A stretch of DNA of 64,000 nucleotides. Origin: Heterocephalus glaber. Taxonomy: Eukaryota; Chordata; Mammalia; Rodentia; Bathyergidae. The notes under the pieces were generated by a model that worked only from the letters and a program-made list of their open reading frames with translations, did no database searches and had not been told where the DNA came from. Position numbers and translations under genes: made by a program. Of this stretch, positions 17,998 through 29,351 are shown piece by piece (position 1 is the first letter of the stretch; every line of letters begins with the position of its first letter). The stretch covers positions 12,873,016-12,937,015 of the forward strand of contig NW_004624795.1 of NCBI RefSeq assembly GCF_000247695.1, given 5' to 3'.

Positions 17998-19435
17998 AAT
18001 ATATTTTTGCTTTTAACTGACACATAGTAATTGTACATATTCATAGGTTGCAGTATAACGTTTTAATACATGTATACAACATGTAATGATCAGATCAGGG
18101 TAATTAACATGTTGATCACCGCAGATATTTTTCATTTCTTTGTGTTGGGAATATTCAAATTCCTCTTTACTATTTTGAAATATTCAATTAATTGTTGCCA
18201 GAAGTGTCATGTAACCATGCTATAGAACATTAGAAGTTACTCCTCCTATCCAGTTGTGCCCCTGAATCCCATGAATTTCTAGGTTTTTTTTTTCTTGGTG
18301 GCCTTAAGTTTGAATCATCTCAACTCAATGATTAAAATGTTTACATGACCATTAAAACTTCAAAATGACATAAAATTGAGGCTTCTCCCCTGTCCTGCAG
18401 CTCAGACTGAACACCAAGAGGTGGCATTGCTGCCTCTCACACCTTTTAGATTGTGATTTCTGAGTCTTGTAGCATTGGAGTGGGAAGAAGCAGGTAAGTT
18501 TCCACTTGCCCATTCCTGGCATGGGGACCTGGCATTGATGCTCCCTGGACTTGGCAGGTGTTTCCTGCTGACAGAATTGTGAGTGCTTTATGTACCCCAT
18601 GGCCAGGACCTCTCAGCTCAGATAATAACACTTTCCTTGAGGTCATTGCTTACTCCTTCCTCATCCCTAGTGATCTGGCCATACCTGCAGCTTCTCTTGG
18701 CTGAGGTATTTTGTCCTTCCAGGCTGCCATCTTGAATAAGACTGCCTATTCCAGGTCAACCCTCTCTGTCGCCCATGAATCACACTTCTGCCCCAGAAAT
18801 TCCACGAATATGGTTCTCACATGTCACCTTCTACTCTACCCTACCTTTTACCATTTTGGTTTCTCTGCCTTGAAACATTTGACTTTAGGGCTGGGGTGGA
18901 ATTCATAGCACAGCTCTCACCAAAGAAATCCTCATCTAAAGTCTTCCTTGAACTCTTTTGTGCCTGAAATATCCTTGGTTACTTTGAAAATCCTGGTCTA
19001 GCACTGCACTTTGGAATTTGCTATCTATTTGTGATTCAGCTAAAATTTCTATTTTAACACCTGATTACATTTGATTTATGACACATCTTGAACTAAAACA
19101 CTCCTATTATCTGAATCCTGAACATTCGTGTGACATTTACTTCTATTTTTCAAGCATAAGATAGCATCTACCGTCAGGATTTACTTCACAAGCCAGGCCT
19201 TCATGAATCCAAGTCTGGGTTCTAGGGAGAGGGTCTCTAATTAGAAAGAGAGCCATTGTTTCAAGCAAACTCTGTCCCCAGTGATACTCTAACTCCAGTG
19301 GCAGGGAGAGCGCTGTTCCTTCTTGTTTATGAGCATCTCTAGGAGTTGTTTGAGATGGTGGAGTGGTGACAAAGGATGACTTCTTCAAGAACAGATAGGG
19401 AGGAAGGGAAATGGAAGTAGAAAGAATTAAGATGT
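17998..19435. other. Unique intergenic sequence
   Basis: No gene or clear repeat. Short open frames of up to about 110 codons on either strand look random. Confidence 0.45.
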
Positions 19436-19438
19436 GGT

Positions 19439-19603
19439 GGTTGGGCATGGTGGTGCGCACCTGTAATCCAAGCACTTGGGAGACTGAGGCAAGGGGATCG
19501 CTGCAAGTTCAAGGCCAGCCTGGGCTACACAGTGAGTTTAAGGCCAGCCTGAACTACAGTGAGGCCTTGTCTGAAAAAACAAACAAAACAAAACAAAACA
19601 AAA
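19439..19603 (+). mobile_element. B1 SINE
   Basis: Full copy followed by a (CAAAA)n tail. Confidence 0.85.
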
Positions 19604-19689
19604 ATGTACATATACCAACTTCCCAGGGTGAATGTAATCATTATATACCGCAAACTCATAAAAGTAAAACTTTTTAGAAAAGGGAAGAC

Positions 19690-19835
19690 ACCGGGCATGG
19701 TGGCACACACATGTAATCCCAGCACTTGAGTAGCTGAGGCAGAAGGATTGCTGCAAGTTCAAGGCCAGCCTGTTCTGTAGTGAGTTCAAGGCCAGCCTGG
19801 ACTACATAAGACTCTATCTAAAAAACCCCCCAAAA
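19690..19835 (+). mobile_element. B1 SINE
   Basis: Second full copy in the same orientation. Confidence 0.85.
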
Positions 19836-19837
19836 CT

Positions 19838-19990
19838 GCAGAAATGTGGGCCCTATATGACCTTGAATATGACTTTGCTGAGCCTTGGCTTCTACATCTG
19901 TAGAATGAAAATAATAATCCCTGTGCTCCTCACAGATGAGATCTTGTGAAATGCTTCCTAAATTGAGAAGTGGGTTGAAAGTGTTAGGTA
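19838..19990 (+). repeat. MIR SINE relic
   Basis: TATGACCTTGAATATGACTT, CTACATCTGTAGAATGAAAA and AATAATAATCC match the MIR 3' core. Confidence 0.65.
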
Positions 19991-20785
19991 TCAGTTAGAG
20001 TCTATTTAGCCTCTCAGACAGTGGACATTTTAAGGTCAGGAACCTGTACTGCTTTTCTTCTGTCCCAGTGTGAGCACAATGTGTTGGATGAAATTGTGGT
20101 GCTACTGGCAGTCTCCAGAATGTCTGTGGGTGTGGATTTGCTCTCCAGGGCTGTGTGTTTATCTTACATGTGCCCCTCATCAGGCTGAATCTGGAAAAAA
20201 TGAGGGATGGGCCAATATTACCCCAGCTTCATCACCCCTCCAACCCAATCAAGCCCAGACTCCTTTAATAATTTATACAATTACTTAGTTTCATTTTCCA
20301 GGATATTTTTGAAACATAGAAAACTCCCTGTGGTTCTACTTTTGCTATGACTCAACTTCTTATTCCTTTCAGTCATATCATTTGCATCTTCATTTGCCTC
20401 TGGGTTTTCAGTTTGCCCTGTGAAGTGTATTAGGTTGTTCAGACAGGGGTGTGGAGAGAGCGTAGGCCAGGAAACCCCAGCAACCTCCAGCTAATGCTCG
20501 GGAGCCTTTAGCTTGGTGATTGCTACAATTGTTGCTTAGTGGAACAGTGAGCCATTAGCTGGGTTCTCACCCCCCCTATTAGTATTACCCTGTAATTTAA
20601 TGACAATTAGATTCCCAGAAACATAGACATAGAAAACAAGTAGGCAAAGGAGAGAGATGGCAGAAAGTAATGACAGTTGGGGGTTTGACATAAAGCATGG
20701 TTTCAGAAGGTGCAGGACCAAGGAAGAGTGAGGTCAGAGTTTGGAGCATTGTAATCAGGCAAATGATTGAAGAGACTTTGAGTTT
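19991..20785. other. Unique intergenic sequence
   Basis: Nothing recognised. Confidence 0.4.
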
Positions 20786-20788
20786 TCT

Positions 20789-20873
20789 TTTTTTTTTGGT
20801 ACCAGGGATCAAACTCTTGGGACTTTAAGCTTGCGAGGCAGGTGCCAGAACCACTGAACTAAATCCCCGGCCC
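20789..20873 (-). mobile_element. ID-like SINE
   Basis: Flanked by AGTTTTCTTTT and AAGTTTTATTTTC, an aged duplication. Confidence 0.8.
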
Positions 20874-20874
20874 A

Positions 20875-21215
20875 AGTTTTATTTTCTTGCACTGAGGTTA
20901 GGTCTGCTGGATGTTGATCTCATGAGCTGAGCTGGGCTTGTTTGATTACAATAGAGATCAAAAGAAGTCTTGAGAGAGGCCTGCATCTGCCCTTCACTTT
21001 CTCTCCTTGGAAGCTGTGAGAGAAGAAGATCTACAATGGGTTCTTCTTCATCTCATCTGGCTTCCTGCCCTGGCACCCAAAGCAAGCTGTTGAGTGTATG
21101 TTGGAAACAATCTCCTTTCCACAGTCCCACTCCAGCTACTCTGAGGAGCTCCCAGGAGGCTCAGGCTGGAGATGCCCATTCCACTGGCTGTGTGTGCTAT
21201 TAGGGACGAGGGCCG
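20875..21215. other. Unique intergenic sequence
   Basis: Nothing recognised. Confidence 0.4.
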
Positions 21216-21699
21216 TGTGTGAATGTGGTTTGTCCTCCAAGGGTTTATATGTTGTAAACTTGGTCCCAGTGTGGTGATGTTAAGAGATGGTGGGACTTTC
21301 AAGAGTTAGAACCGAAGGGCCAGGGATTTAGCTCAGTGGTTCCACCGCCTGGCTCACAAGTGCAAGGACACAAGTTCAATCTCCGGTACCAAAAAAAAAA
21401 AAAAAAGAGTTAGAACCTAGTGGGAGGTGATTAGGTCCTTGAAGCTGTCCACTTGGAAGGGATTAAGTAGTTCTTGTGGGACCCCAGTTTCTCTGGCTTC
21501 TCGTCCTGCTGTGTTATCTCTGCCTCTTGCGTGGGATTCCACCATGAATGCCATCCTCTATGATGCCTTCACCAGGACCAAGCTAATGCTGGCACCATGC
21601 CCTTGGAGCTCCAGAAATATGAGCCAAGTACATCTCTTTTCCTTGTAAAATACCCAGCCTCAAATATTTTGTTACAGCAACAGAGAACTGACTAATACA
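21216..21699 (+). mobile_element. Old MaLR-type (MLT1-like) LTR, split by an ID SINE
   Basis: GAGGTGATTAGGTCC, GGGATTAAGTAGTTCTTGTG, CCCTTGGAGCTCCAGAAATA and the terminal CTGACTAATACA are typical. The 5' end is approximate. Confidence 0.75.
21314..21405 (+). mobile_element. ID-like SINE inside an MLT1-like LTR
   Basis: Perfect 12-bp duplication AGAGTTAGAACC at 21302-21313 and 21406-21417. Confidence 0.9.
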
Positions 21700-21785
21700 G
21701 GCTGGAAGGAGAAGAAATTGTGATAGGGAAGATTGGAGGATGGTGTCCATACAGCCTGTCACAGAGCTGATTTCTTGTTCAGGTT

Positions 21786-21900
21786 GGCTCTTTCTTCCTT
21801 TCTTCCTTTCCCCCTTTCTTCCTTTTCTCCCTTCCTCCCATCCTCCCTTCCTTGCTTCTTTCCTCCCTTCTTTCCTTTCTCCTTCCTTTTCTTTCTTTCT
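21786..21900. repeat. (CTTT/CCTT)n polypyrimidine tract
   Basis: Irregular TTTCTTCC repeats form the degenerate tail of the adjacent antisense B1. Confidence 0.85.
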
Positions 21901-22011
21901 TTTGACATAAGCTCTTGCTATGTAGTCCAGGCTGGCCTTGAACTCAGTGATCCTCCTGCCTCAGCCTTCCACATTGTGAGATTATAGTCATGAGCCACCA
22001 TGCCTGGCCTA
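21901..22011 (-). mobile_element. B1 SINE
   Basis: Antisense monomer ending GAGCCACCATGCCTGGCC. Confidence 0.8.
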
Positions 22012-22139
22012 CTCAGGCTTTAGAAACCTGAGTCTTAGCGGAGAAGGGAGGAATCCCAGCCTTTGAGGCCTCAAATGGCAAGGAAACTATTATATCACTG
22101 TCCTACGGGGAACCCATCCATGAAGAAAACCCAATTGTG

Positions 22140-22221
22140 GGGCTGGGGATTTAGCTCAGTGATTCCACTGCCTGCCTTGCAAGCGCCGAAAGGTCCCGAT
22201 TTTGATCCCCTGTACCAAAAA
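22140..22221 (+). mobile_element. ID-like SINE
   Basis: Body intact up to CCTGTACC. No obvious target-site duplication. Confidence 0.8.
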
Positions 22222-22242
22222 CAAGGCCTTGTGTAATTTCAG

Positions 22243-22254
22243 AAAAAAAAAAAA
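22243..22254 (+). mobile_element. Poly(A)-only retro-insertion
   Basis: A12 bracketed by TTGTGTAATTTCAG (22229-22242) and TTGCGTAATTTCAG (22255-22268), a 14-bp duplication with one mismatch. Confidence 0.65.
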
Positions 22255-22268
22255 TTGCGTAATTTCAG

Positions 22269-23105
22269 CCCAGCCCAGTCTCTCCTCATTCCTCAATAAC
22301 AACGGTTACCTTTGGCAGTTCAGGTTGCTAATGACAGCATTGGCTGAGGGTTATATGGGGATGTGGTGGACAGTAGGGGGCTGAAGAGAGATTGGATCAG
22401 GGCCAAGGAACAAGAAGCTGGGAGCCCAAGCAGCTATAAGCAAAATTAGAAAACACTTTGAAGGCTTTTCATTTCCCCTTTACTCTCTGCTTCTCTTACC
22501 AATCAGGATCCAGTCCTCTACAGATCCACTGAAGTATTTAATAACTGAACACCCTCATGGGTATTAGCAGAAGATTCTGGAATTCCAGAAGGTTCTGGAA
22601 ACCCACAGCTTTTCCTCCAAATCAGAGGGCAAGACCTGGGTGCCTGTAAGAGAAGACTTCTCTCACCACCTGACTGGACATCAATTTCTCCATTTGTCAT
22701 GGTAATCATGTGATCCCAAGTTGGAGACTTTTTAGGACAGTTCCAGTTTTATATATTTTACCCTATTGTCCTCATAAGTACTTGTGAGGCCACATGTCCT
22801 GATTTTGTTATGGAAAAAACCCATAAGTACAATCGTAGCTCAGAGCACTTCCTGTCTGGCTGAGTCTACATAAATCTTGCCTTCCCTGGCACTTAGGTAT
22901 GGTGGCATTTGGAAGATTTGCTGGAACCCTAGCTAAGATAAAGTTAGCTTGCAGGCTGATAGACAAGCAAAGGATGGGTGACTTCCCTGTTTTTCTGGAA
23001 ACAGTTTGATTCTGAAGCTCCCAAAAACTTATGCAAAAGCTCATCCTTACCCTTACCTCCACCTGTGTGCCTCTGTGGCTTTAGGCAAAGCTTTCCGCTT
23101 TTCTC
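22269..23105. other. Unique intergenic sequence
   Basis: Nothing recognised. Confidence 0.4.
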
Positions 23106-23120
23106 ACCAACAACAGAGCC

Positions 23121-23213
23121 CTTTTTTTTTTTTTTTTTGGTACTGGGGATCAAACTCAGGACCTTGCGCTTGTGAGGCACACACTGGAACCACTGAGCTA
23201 AATCCCTGGCCCA
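23121..23213 (-). mobile_element. ID-like SINE
   Basis: Flanked by AACAGAGCCCTTTT and AACAGAGCCTTTT. Confidence 0.85.
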
Positions 23214-23655
23214 GAACAGAGCCTTTTAATCCACAACCGGGGCAGGGAGTTATCTGGTCTCTTCCTCCTGGGATCCTTGGTTTCAGGCTGGAAGTTTTAA
23301 CCCGCTATAGGATCATGAGTTCAGTTTAGTCAGCAAGTCTTGATCTTTGGCAATACTTCAGAGTTATTTTATATACGACATAATATAAATTGAATAATAC
23401 AAATACATAAATAATCTATATTATACATGAACTAAGATATACTTGTTTGTATAGAGACTATTTTTATATATGTGCATATACTATAAATAGAAGAATATAT
23501 GTGATAGAAAGGAAGAGAACAGAACATATCAGAATGCATCATAATTGGTTTGGATAAGTGTTGTTTTATGAAACTTAGGTTTCTGTTTTATCTACTAGTA
23601 TGTATATTTCCTTGATCACTATGTAAAATACGTTTTACTCTGAGTGTCATTGTTG
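23214..23655. other. AT-rich unique sequence
   Basis: TATA/ATAT-rich from 23370 to 23520. No gene seen. Confidence 0.4.
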
Positions 23656-23858
23656 TTGCTGCTGTTGTTGTTTTTGTACTGGGGATTGAACCCCAAGCCT
23701 TTGCACTGAGCTATACCCCAAGCCCTCTTTATTTTTTATCTTGAGGTAAGATCTGGCTAAGTCACTAAATCGCCCAGCCTGAGCTCAAATTACCATCCTC
23801 CTACCTCAGCCTCCCAGAGAGCTAAGGATTACAGGCATGCACTACCACACCTGGCTGA
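23656..23858 (-). mobile_element. B1-dID composite SINE
   Basis: (TTG)n tail, then GTACTGGGGATTGAACCCC...GAGCTATACCCCAAGCCC, then the B1 half ending CACTACCACACCTGGCT. Confidence 0.8.
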
Positions 23859-24124
23859 GTGTCACTGTTTAAAAACTTTGAGACCATATTCCTAGGAGAG
23901 GTTAGTTACATGCTCCCGTTGAGACTCAAATGGCTAAGACAGCCCCCTGCACCCCACCCCTGGGAGCTGGTTCCATGGGAAAGGAGAAAAGAATAGCAGG
24001 CTGCTGAGTACCTGTTGGGGAGGAGCCTGGCCAAAGAGGAGAGACGGTGCAGAAAGGAGAGAGGAAAGGGGCTGGGGGACTGGGTGTGGAAGCCACTTCT
24101 GACCCTCTCTGCAATAGCGGCCTC

Positions 24125-24315
24125 AGAGCCAGTAGCACAGTAAGTGCTCTGCCAAGGGCTTCACATGAATTCTCCCCTTCAAAACTCACCACATCCACAA
24201 GGAATATGAGTACTATTATACTGTCTCCATTGTACGGATAAGGAAACAGGCTCACTTGCCTGAGGTCATGTTGCTTGTAAATTGCAGACCAGACTTGGGC
24301 CTGAAGCCAGGGTGT
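24125..24315 (+). repeat. MIR SINE relic
   Basis: AGTAAGTGCTCTGCCAAGGG, CTCCATTGTACGGATAAGGA and AACAGGCTCACTTGCCTGAG follow MIR order. Confidence 0.7.
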
Positions 24316-25418
24316 GCTCATTTTTCAGCCCGGCACTCCCGCAATCACGGTAGAGAGTTCCTCTTTGGCCTATGGAAGGGGTTTGTGGTTGGCCCTTTAT
24401 CAGTGATCAGGATCTGCCAGCCACAGGATCCTTCCTGCCTGTGCATGCAGGGCAAGGAAGTAAAAGGAAGCCAGGTTTGGCAGCCCAGGGATGGGGGCTG
24501 GTGGCTGCGAGGGTGGCAGCCCTTCCCCAGCCCTTCCCCAGCCCTGCTCCTGCTCGCTGCCTGCTTTGCCATCGCAGAATGTGCTGCTAATTATAACCAA
24601 ACACAATGAGCAATCACAGCCTGCTGGCAGTGGTGGTCTGGCAGGCTTCGCATTAGAAATTCCTGCAGCCTGAAGACAGTGGCAGGGGCTGTGGGCTCCA
24701 GCTCCCACCTCCCCTTTCTGCACCTTCTCCTCCAGGATTGGTCCAGGCAACTCATTCAGTACAGTACTTGCTTAGCTCCCACTGGGGACAGGCTCTGCGT
24801 TCAGTGCCGCAGGAGGAACTGGAGCCAGGACTTGGTTCTTGCCTTCAGTGAGTTCATCACCTTTCCACCAGTCTCTTGATGAGATTCAAAAAATCCAGGC
24901 CCAGTTGAGCATAGTGGTCAGGAGAGTTTTCAACAATTCGGTGTTCTTGGCTGCATCTCTCAGGCCCTTTTCTGGGCATTGTGAAAATTTATGTTCTGCT
25001 GTTCAATAATGTGGGGGCACAGAAGTGCTTGCTGTGTCTAAATAATTCCCGGGGCTGTGCATCACTACAGGCTGCCCAGGAAGGGGCACTCTTTCAAAAT
25101 CTTGGGGAATATAAACCTGGGCCAGGAAGAGAGCCATGCAGTCAATACAGGCCTTGCAACCCAGAGATGGCATTTCTCAGGTGGCTATTTTCAGGATTCA
25201 GGGATCTGGGAAGGGTATGAGGGGAAAGCCAGGCAGCCTAGGATGCTGAGACATTTACTTTGAGTCTGGGGAAGGGTGCACAGTCAATCATTCCTGGGCC
25301 CAACTGCGGACAGGCTGATCCTTGGCCAAACTTCATGTTTCTCTTTTGGCCCCTTCATCCCTCTCTCGCCCTTTCTGGCATCTTAATTCTTTCAGTTGTA
25401 CCTAGGGAACACCCGCCT

Positions 25419-25420
<2 letters not shown>
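24316..25420. other. Unique, partly GC-rich intergenic sequence
   Basis: No gene recognised. GCTGCTAATTATAACCAAAC near 24580 sits in a less repetitive patch that could be a conserved non-coding element, but conservation cannot be judged here. Confidence 0.4.

Positions 25421-25458
<38 letters not shown>
25421..25458. repeat. (CA)n microsatellite
   Basis: About 18 CA units, directly next to a SINE tail. Confidence 0.95.
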
Positions 25459-25459
<1 letters not shown>

Positions 25460-25651
25460 TTTTTTGGTACTAGCAATCCAACGCAGGGGTGCGCTATCAC
25501 TGAGCTACATCCCCAGCACACACCCCCACCCCATTTTTTATTTTGAGACAAGGTCTTGCTAAATTGCCCAGGTGGGACTTGAACTGGTGATCCTCCTGCC
25601 TCAGCCTCCTGAGTAGCTGGGGTTACAGGAGTGCACTGCCATGCCCAGCCC
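25459..25651 (-). mobile_element. B1-dID composite SINE
   Basis: dID half with GAGCTACATCCCCAGC, then B1 half GAGACAAGGTCTTGC...CACTGCCATGCCCAGCC. Confidence 0.8.
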
Positions 25652-26080
25652 CAGGGGATCACTCTTGCTGCTCCTTATTAAAGCTTCCTAATCTGGTGTC
25701 AACCAGTCCCATTAAAGCTCCTGTTGAAAATTCATCAAGATATTACTTGTCTGGGAACCATCATGAATGTGAGGGATACTTGAGGACCCACCCTCTGATG
25801 CTTCTGTAGTTGAATGCCTGCAAGAGCAGTGGTGCATGATACATATTTATGAAGGGAATGAAGGACTTGGAGTGACATGAGAAGGCCTGTGGTCTGAAAC
25901 CGTGGCACTTTCAGTTTTAGGAGAAAGCAAGATGGTTCCCGTGTGAGGGGTCATGATGAGAAAACCACGTGGGCCAAGAAGCAGGGGAAGGGAGTGGCAG
26001 GATTTTGTTCACCAGAAAGGTAGAGAGCAACGGACAGAGGAAAGAGCAAAGGCCTGTGGGAAGGCAATTCTTTTTCTCTT
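25652..26080. other. Unique or very old repeat sequence
   Basis: No gene. The 25860-26070 part resembles an unidentified ancient mammalian interspersed repeat. Confidence 0.35.
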
Positions 26081-26204
26081 TTTAATTTTGAGACAGTCTC
26101 CCTAAATCTCTAAATTGCCCAGTCTGGGCTCAAACTTGAAATCTTCCTGCTTTAGCCCTCTAGAAAGCTGGATTACAGGCATGTGCCACCAGGCCTGGCT
26201 CTTT
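26081..26204 (-). mobile_element. B1-type SINE, old
   Basis: GAGACAGTCTCCC...GGATTACAGGCATGTGCCACC, like the B1 half of B1-dID. Confidence 0.7.
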
Positions 26205-26250
26205 TTTTAAAATATATTTTTATTAGTACATATTAACTGTAAAGATTGAG

Positions 26251-26346
26251 GGGTTTTTTTGGTACCAGGGATCGAACTCGGGTCCTTGTGCTTGCGCTAA
26301 AGATTGAGTTTTAAGGTCCCAAGTTCAATCCCCGGTACCAAAACAA
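26251..26346. mobile_element. Foldback of two 5'-truncated ID SINEs
   Basis: The 26251-26295 part is the 3' half of an ID on the minus strand (T-tract, GGTACCAGGGATCGAACTC...). The 26312-26346 part is the 3' half of an ID on the plus strand (AAGGTCCCAAGTTCAATCCC...GGTACCAAAAC). Copies of (AAAG)ATTGAG lie before, between and after them. Confidence 0.75.
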
Positions 26347-26373
26347 AAAATTGAGTTTCAATGTGGCATTTTC

Positions 26374-26614
26374 TTTCTTTTTTTTTGTGGTACCAGGGAT
26401 CAAACTCAGGACCTTGTACTTGCCAGGCAGGAGCAGTGACACTGAACTACATCCTCAGCCCATTTTTTTTTTTTTATGAGGCAGGGTCTCCCTTTGTAGT
26501 TCAGGCTGGCCCAGAACTCACTATGTAGCCCAGGCTGGTCTTGATCTCATAGCAATCCTCCTGCCTCAGCCTCCCAAGAGCTGGGACTACAGGCGTGCAC
26601 CACCACACCTGGCT
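26374..26614 (-). mobile_element. B1-ID dimeric SINE inserted as a unit
   Basis: On the minus strand a full B1 (26614 to about 26475) with an A-tail is followed by an ID body (26461-26387) and its own A-tail. One perfect 15-bp duplication, CAATGTGGCATTTTC, brackets the whole (26359-26373, 26615-26629). Confidence 0.85.
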
Positions 26615-26890
26615 CAATGTGGCATTTTCATACATATCCATTTGCCCTATTACCCTCTGTTGCACCTTACCCATTTCCTTCCTCCCCCTCCCTTTTTACT
26701 CCCTTCTTTTTGTCTAATAAGTCACTAGGAAGGCAGTTCTTAAAGAAAGAAATAGATCTGGCCAATAAATATATGGGAAAAAGGTCAAAGTCACTGGTAA
26801 TATAAAAATATGAACTAAAGAAAATTTCATCTATTTGTCAAAGATTGTAAGACATATGAATATCCTAGTAAACCAAGCATTTTTCTTTTC

Positions 26891-26973
26891 TTTTTTTTTT
26901 TTGGTACTTGGGATCGAACTCAGGTCCTTGTGCTTGTGAAGCAGGCACCGGAACCACTGAGCTAAATCCCGCA
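26891..26973 (-). mobile_element. ID-like SINE
   Basis: Flanked by CAAGCATTTTTCTTTT and CAAGCACTTTTCTTTT. Confidence 0.85.
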
Positions 26974-27039
26974 TGCAAGCACTTTTCTTTTGCTGACAGA
27001 AATCTAAGCCATTCCAACCTTTCTGAAGGGATGTTTGCT

Positions 27040-27070
<31 letters not shown>

Positions 27071-27544
27071 CTTTAGGTATCTATGTCCCGTAACCAAATA
27101 ATTCCATTTCTTGGAGTGGAATTTGACCTTAAGGAAATAATCAGAGATATGATCAAAGTGTGGGGTATAATACAAGGTGTGTATTTGTTCAAAAAAACCT
27201 TATAATAAAGTCAAATTGGAAGAAACCTGAAATTTCCTCTTAGGAAGCCAAATGTAATAACCAAATCTCTCAATTTTTAAGCAGAGCAATTAAACTCTCC
27301 TTTTATTCTGCCATAAACTTCCAATCTATGCTTTGCAGCCTATATTTTAGACTCACATAGTTCTCTCCCAAAGAGGAATTTCATCATTGGTTCTTAACAC
27401 ATTTTTCCCAGTCATTTTTAGCTTGCACAACTGAAATGGTGTGTAGGCTATTCTGCCCCTCCGTGGCATCAGACTGTTTTGGGTTGTAAATAACAGAAAA
27501 CAACTCAGGCTATCTTAAGAAGAAAGAGGAGGTAGTGGTGAACT
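26974..27544. other. Unique AT-rich sequence
   Basis: Contains an A23 run near 27048-27070. A repeat-like piece around 27470-27520 is too old to name. Confidence 0.4.
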
Positions 27545-27578
<34 letters not shown>

Positions 27579-27600
27579 GGAGGAGGAGGAGGAGGAAGAA
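27545..27600. repeat. (GGA/GAA)n microsatellite
   Basis: Pure-purine GAGGAG repeats. Confidence 0.9.
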
Positions 27601-27648
27601 TAGTAGCAGATATTGTGGGATGTGGGGAATGAGAGTTAAGCCTCAGAA

Positions 27649-27741
27649 GGCCGGGGATTTAGCTCAGTGGTTCCTCTGCCTGCCCTGCAAGTGCAAGGTC
27701 CTGAGTTCGATCCCCTGGTACAAAAAAAAAAAAAAAATGCA
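27649..27741 (+). mobile_element. ID-like SINE
   Basis: Perfect 18-bp duplication GAGAGTTAAGCCTCAGAA at 27631-27648 and 27742-27759. One of the cleanest copies in the window. Confidence 0.92.
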
Positions 27742-27849
27742 GAGAGTTAAGCCTCAGAAAAGTTTACCTAAAACACTCTGGATTGGCAGCTCTTTCAGTA
27801 GTCTGCCTTCTTTATTTCATTTAACACAATTTTAAATTTGAGTCTTCTG

Positions 27850-27990
27850 GCCCTGACTGGCGTGTGCCTACAAGCCAATTACTTCGTCTCTCTGTACCTC
27901 AATGGCTTCATCTGTAACAAGAAGATTATAATACCTCATATCATGTGGCACTTACTAGAGAAGGTGTAGTATGATAAATATTTTGGATTT
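27850..27990 (+). repeat. MIR SINE relic
   Basis: CAATTACTTCGTCTCTCTGT, CTTCATCTGTAACAAG and ATAATACCTCATATCATG. Confidence 0.6.
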
Positions 27991-28064
27991 TATCCTCACC
28001 TCCTGTTACAGAGTTCCTAGAAGTCGTGGTTTCCAGAGTGGTAAGTCTTTCGTTATCAGTAAGA

Positions 28065-28395
28065 AACCCCAGTTAACCACACCAGAGTTTATGCTAATGA
28101 GATGATTCCGAGTGGGGCCTGACCACCAGGATTAGAGGAAGAGGGTGAGAACTTTCCATTTCAGCGCCCACCCACTCCTAGGGAGGGAGGGAGGCTGGAG
28201 ACTGAGTCATAAGAACTTGGGGACAATGAGGAGATTGGGAGAGATTCTGGGCTAGGGACACATCCACATGCTGGGAGACTGGTACATCCTAACTCCATGG
28301 GACAGAGGCTTGTGTACTGTTCAGGTTTTGCTCTTTCATCTGGCTGTTCATTTGTATTCTTTATAATAAACCAATAAACATAAGCTGTTCTAGCA
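28065..28395 (+). mobile_element. Possible old ERVL-type LTR
   Basis: The end CATCTGGCTGTTCATTTG...TTTATAATAAACCAATAAAC resembles 3' ends of old class III LTRs. Ends not determined. Confidence 0.4.
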
Positions 28396-28689
28396 AATTA
28401 CTAAACAGGGGTGGGGTGGGAGTCATGGGAAACCCCAAGCAGCTCTCTTTGACCAATACCTCACTAGCATTTGGCTCATGTCCCCTAGTACTCCCCTTCC
28501 TCCACTCTCCCCTGGCAGAGACCTCCCTTCCTTTCGTGGATCCTACAGTCCATTCATTCCTTCCTCCATGCCCTTGCCTTCCTCAAGTCTCAGGTTGGAG
28601 TCCATGGTCTACCACAGTAAGTGCTGACATACAGACGTACACCTTTGGCCCTGGTGGTGATATTAAAATAGGTCTGCAAGTTCTTTGAC
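28396..28689. other. Unique sequence
   Basis: Nothing recognised. Confidence 0.35.
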
Positions 28690-28938
28690 ACTTGTATTTG
28701 TCTGCCTGGGTGACCATAACAAGGTCCCATAAGCAGGGTGGCTCAAACAACAGAAACTTGTTTTCTCACAGTTCTGGAAGGTAATAGTCCAAAATCAAGG
28801 TTTTGACGAATTTGACATCTTTAAGGGCTCTCTTCCTGGCTTGTAGGTGACTACTGTCTTACTGTGTCCTTCCATGGCCTTTTCCCAGTGTATGTACACA
28901 GAAAGAGCTATTGAGGTCTCTGGTGTCTCCTTTTTTTT

Positions 28939-29023
28939 TTTTTTTCGTACTGGGGATCGAACTCAGGACCTTGCACTTGTGAGGCAGGTGCCAGAACCAC
29001 GGAGCTAAATCCCCGGCCCCTGG
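28939..29023 (-). mobile_element. ID-like SINE inside an old LTR
   Basis: Flanked by CTGGTGTCTCCT on both sides. Confidence 0.88.
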
Positions 29024-29098
29024 TGTCTCCTCTTAAAAGGATACTAATCCTGTCAGATCAGAGACCCCTCTTTGTGACCTCATTTAACCTTAATTACA

Positions 29099-29274
29099 GT
29101 TGTGCACCAAATAACAACATTTCAGTAACAGACCACATAGCTGATGGTGGTCCCATAAGATTATACAGTATTACCTAGTGACATAGTGGCAACTTAGTTT
29201 ATGTAAATACTCTGACGTTCACACAACAAAACTGCCTAGTGATGTGCTTCTCATCAAATATCCTTGTTGTTAAC
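29099..29274. mobile_element. Probable non-autonomous DNA transposon relic
   Basis: AACAACATTTCAGTAACAGA and GATGGTGGTCCCATAAGATT match a widespread mammalian DNA-element core. I cannot name the family with certainty. The ends TGCACCAAATAACAAC and CTTGTTGTTAACAGATGCA are imperfect inverted repeats. Confidence 0.5.
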
Positions 29275-29351
29275 AGATGCACTGTCTTAGAGGCCCCATC
29301 TCCGAACAGAGCCACACTAGGGGTTGGGACCTCAACGTAGAAATTTGAGGG

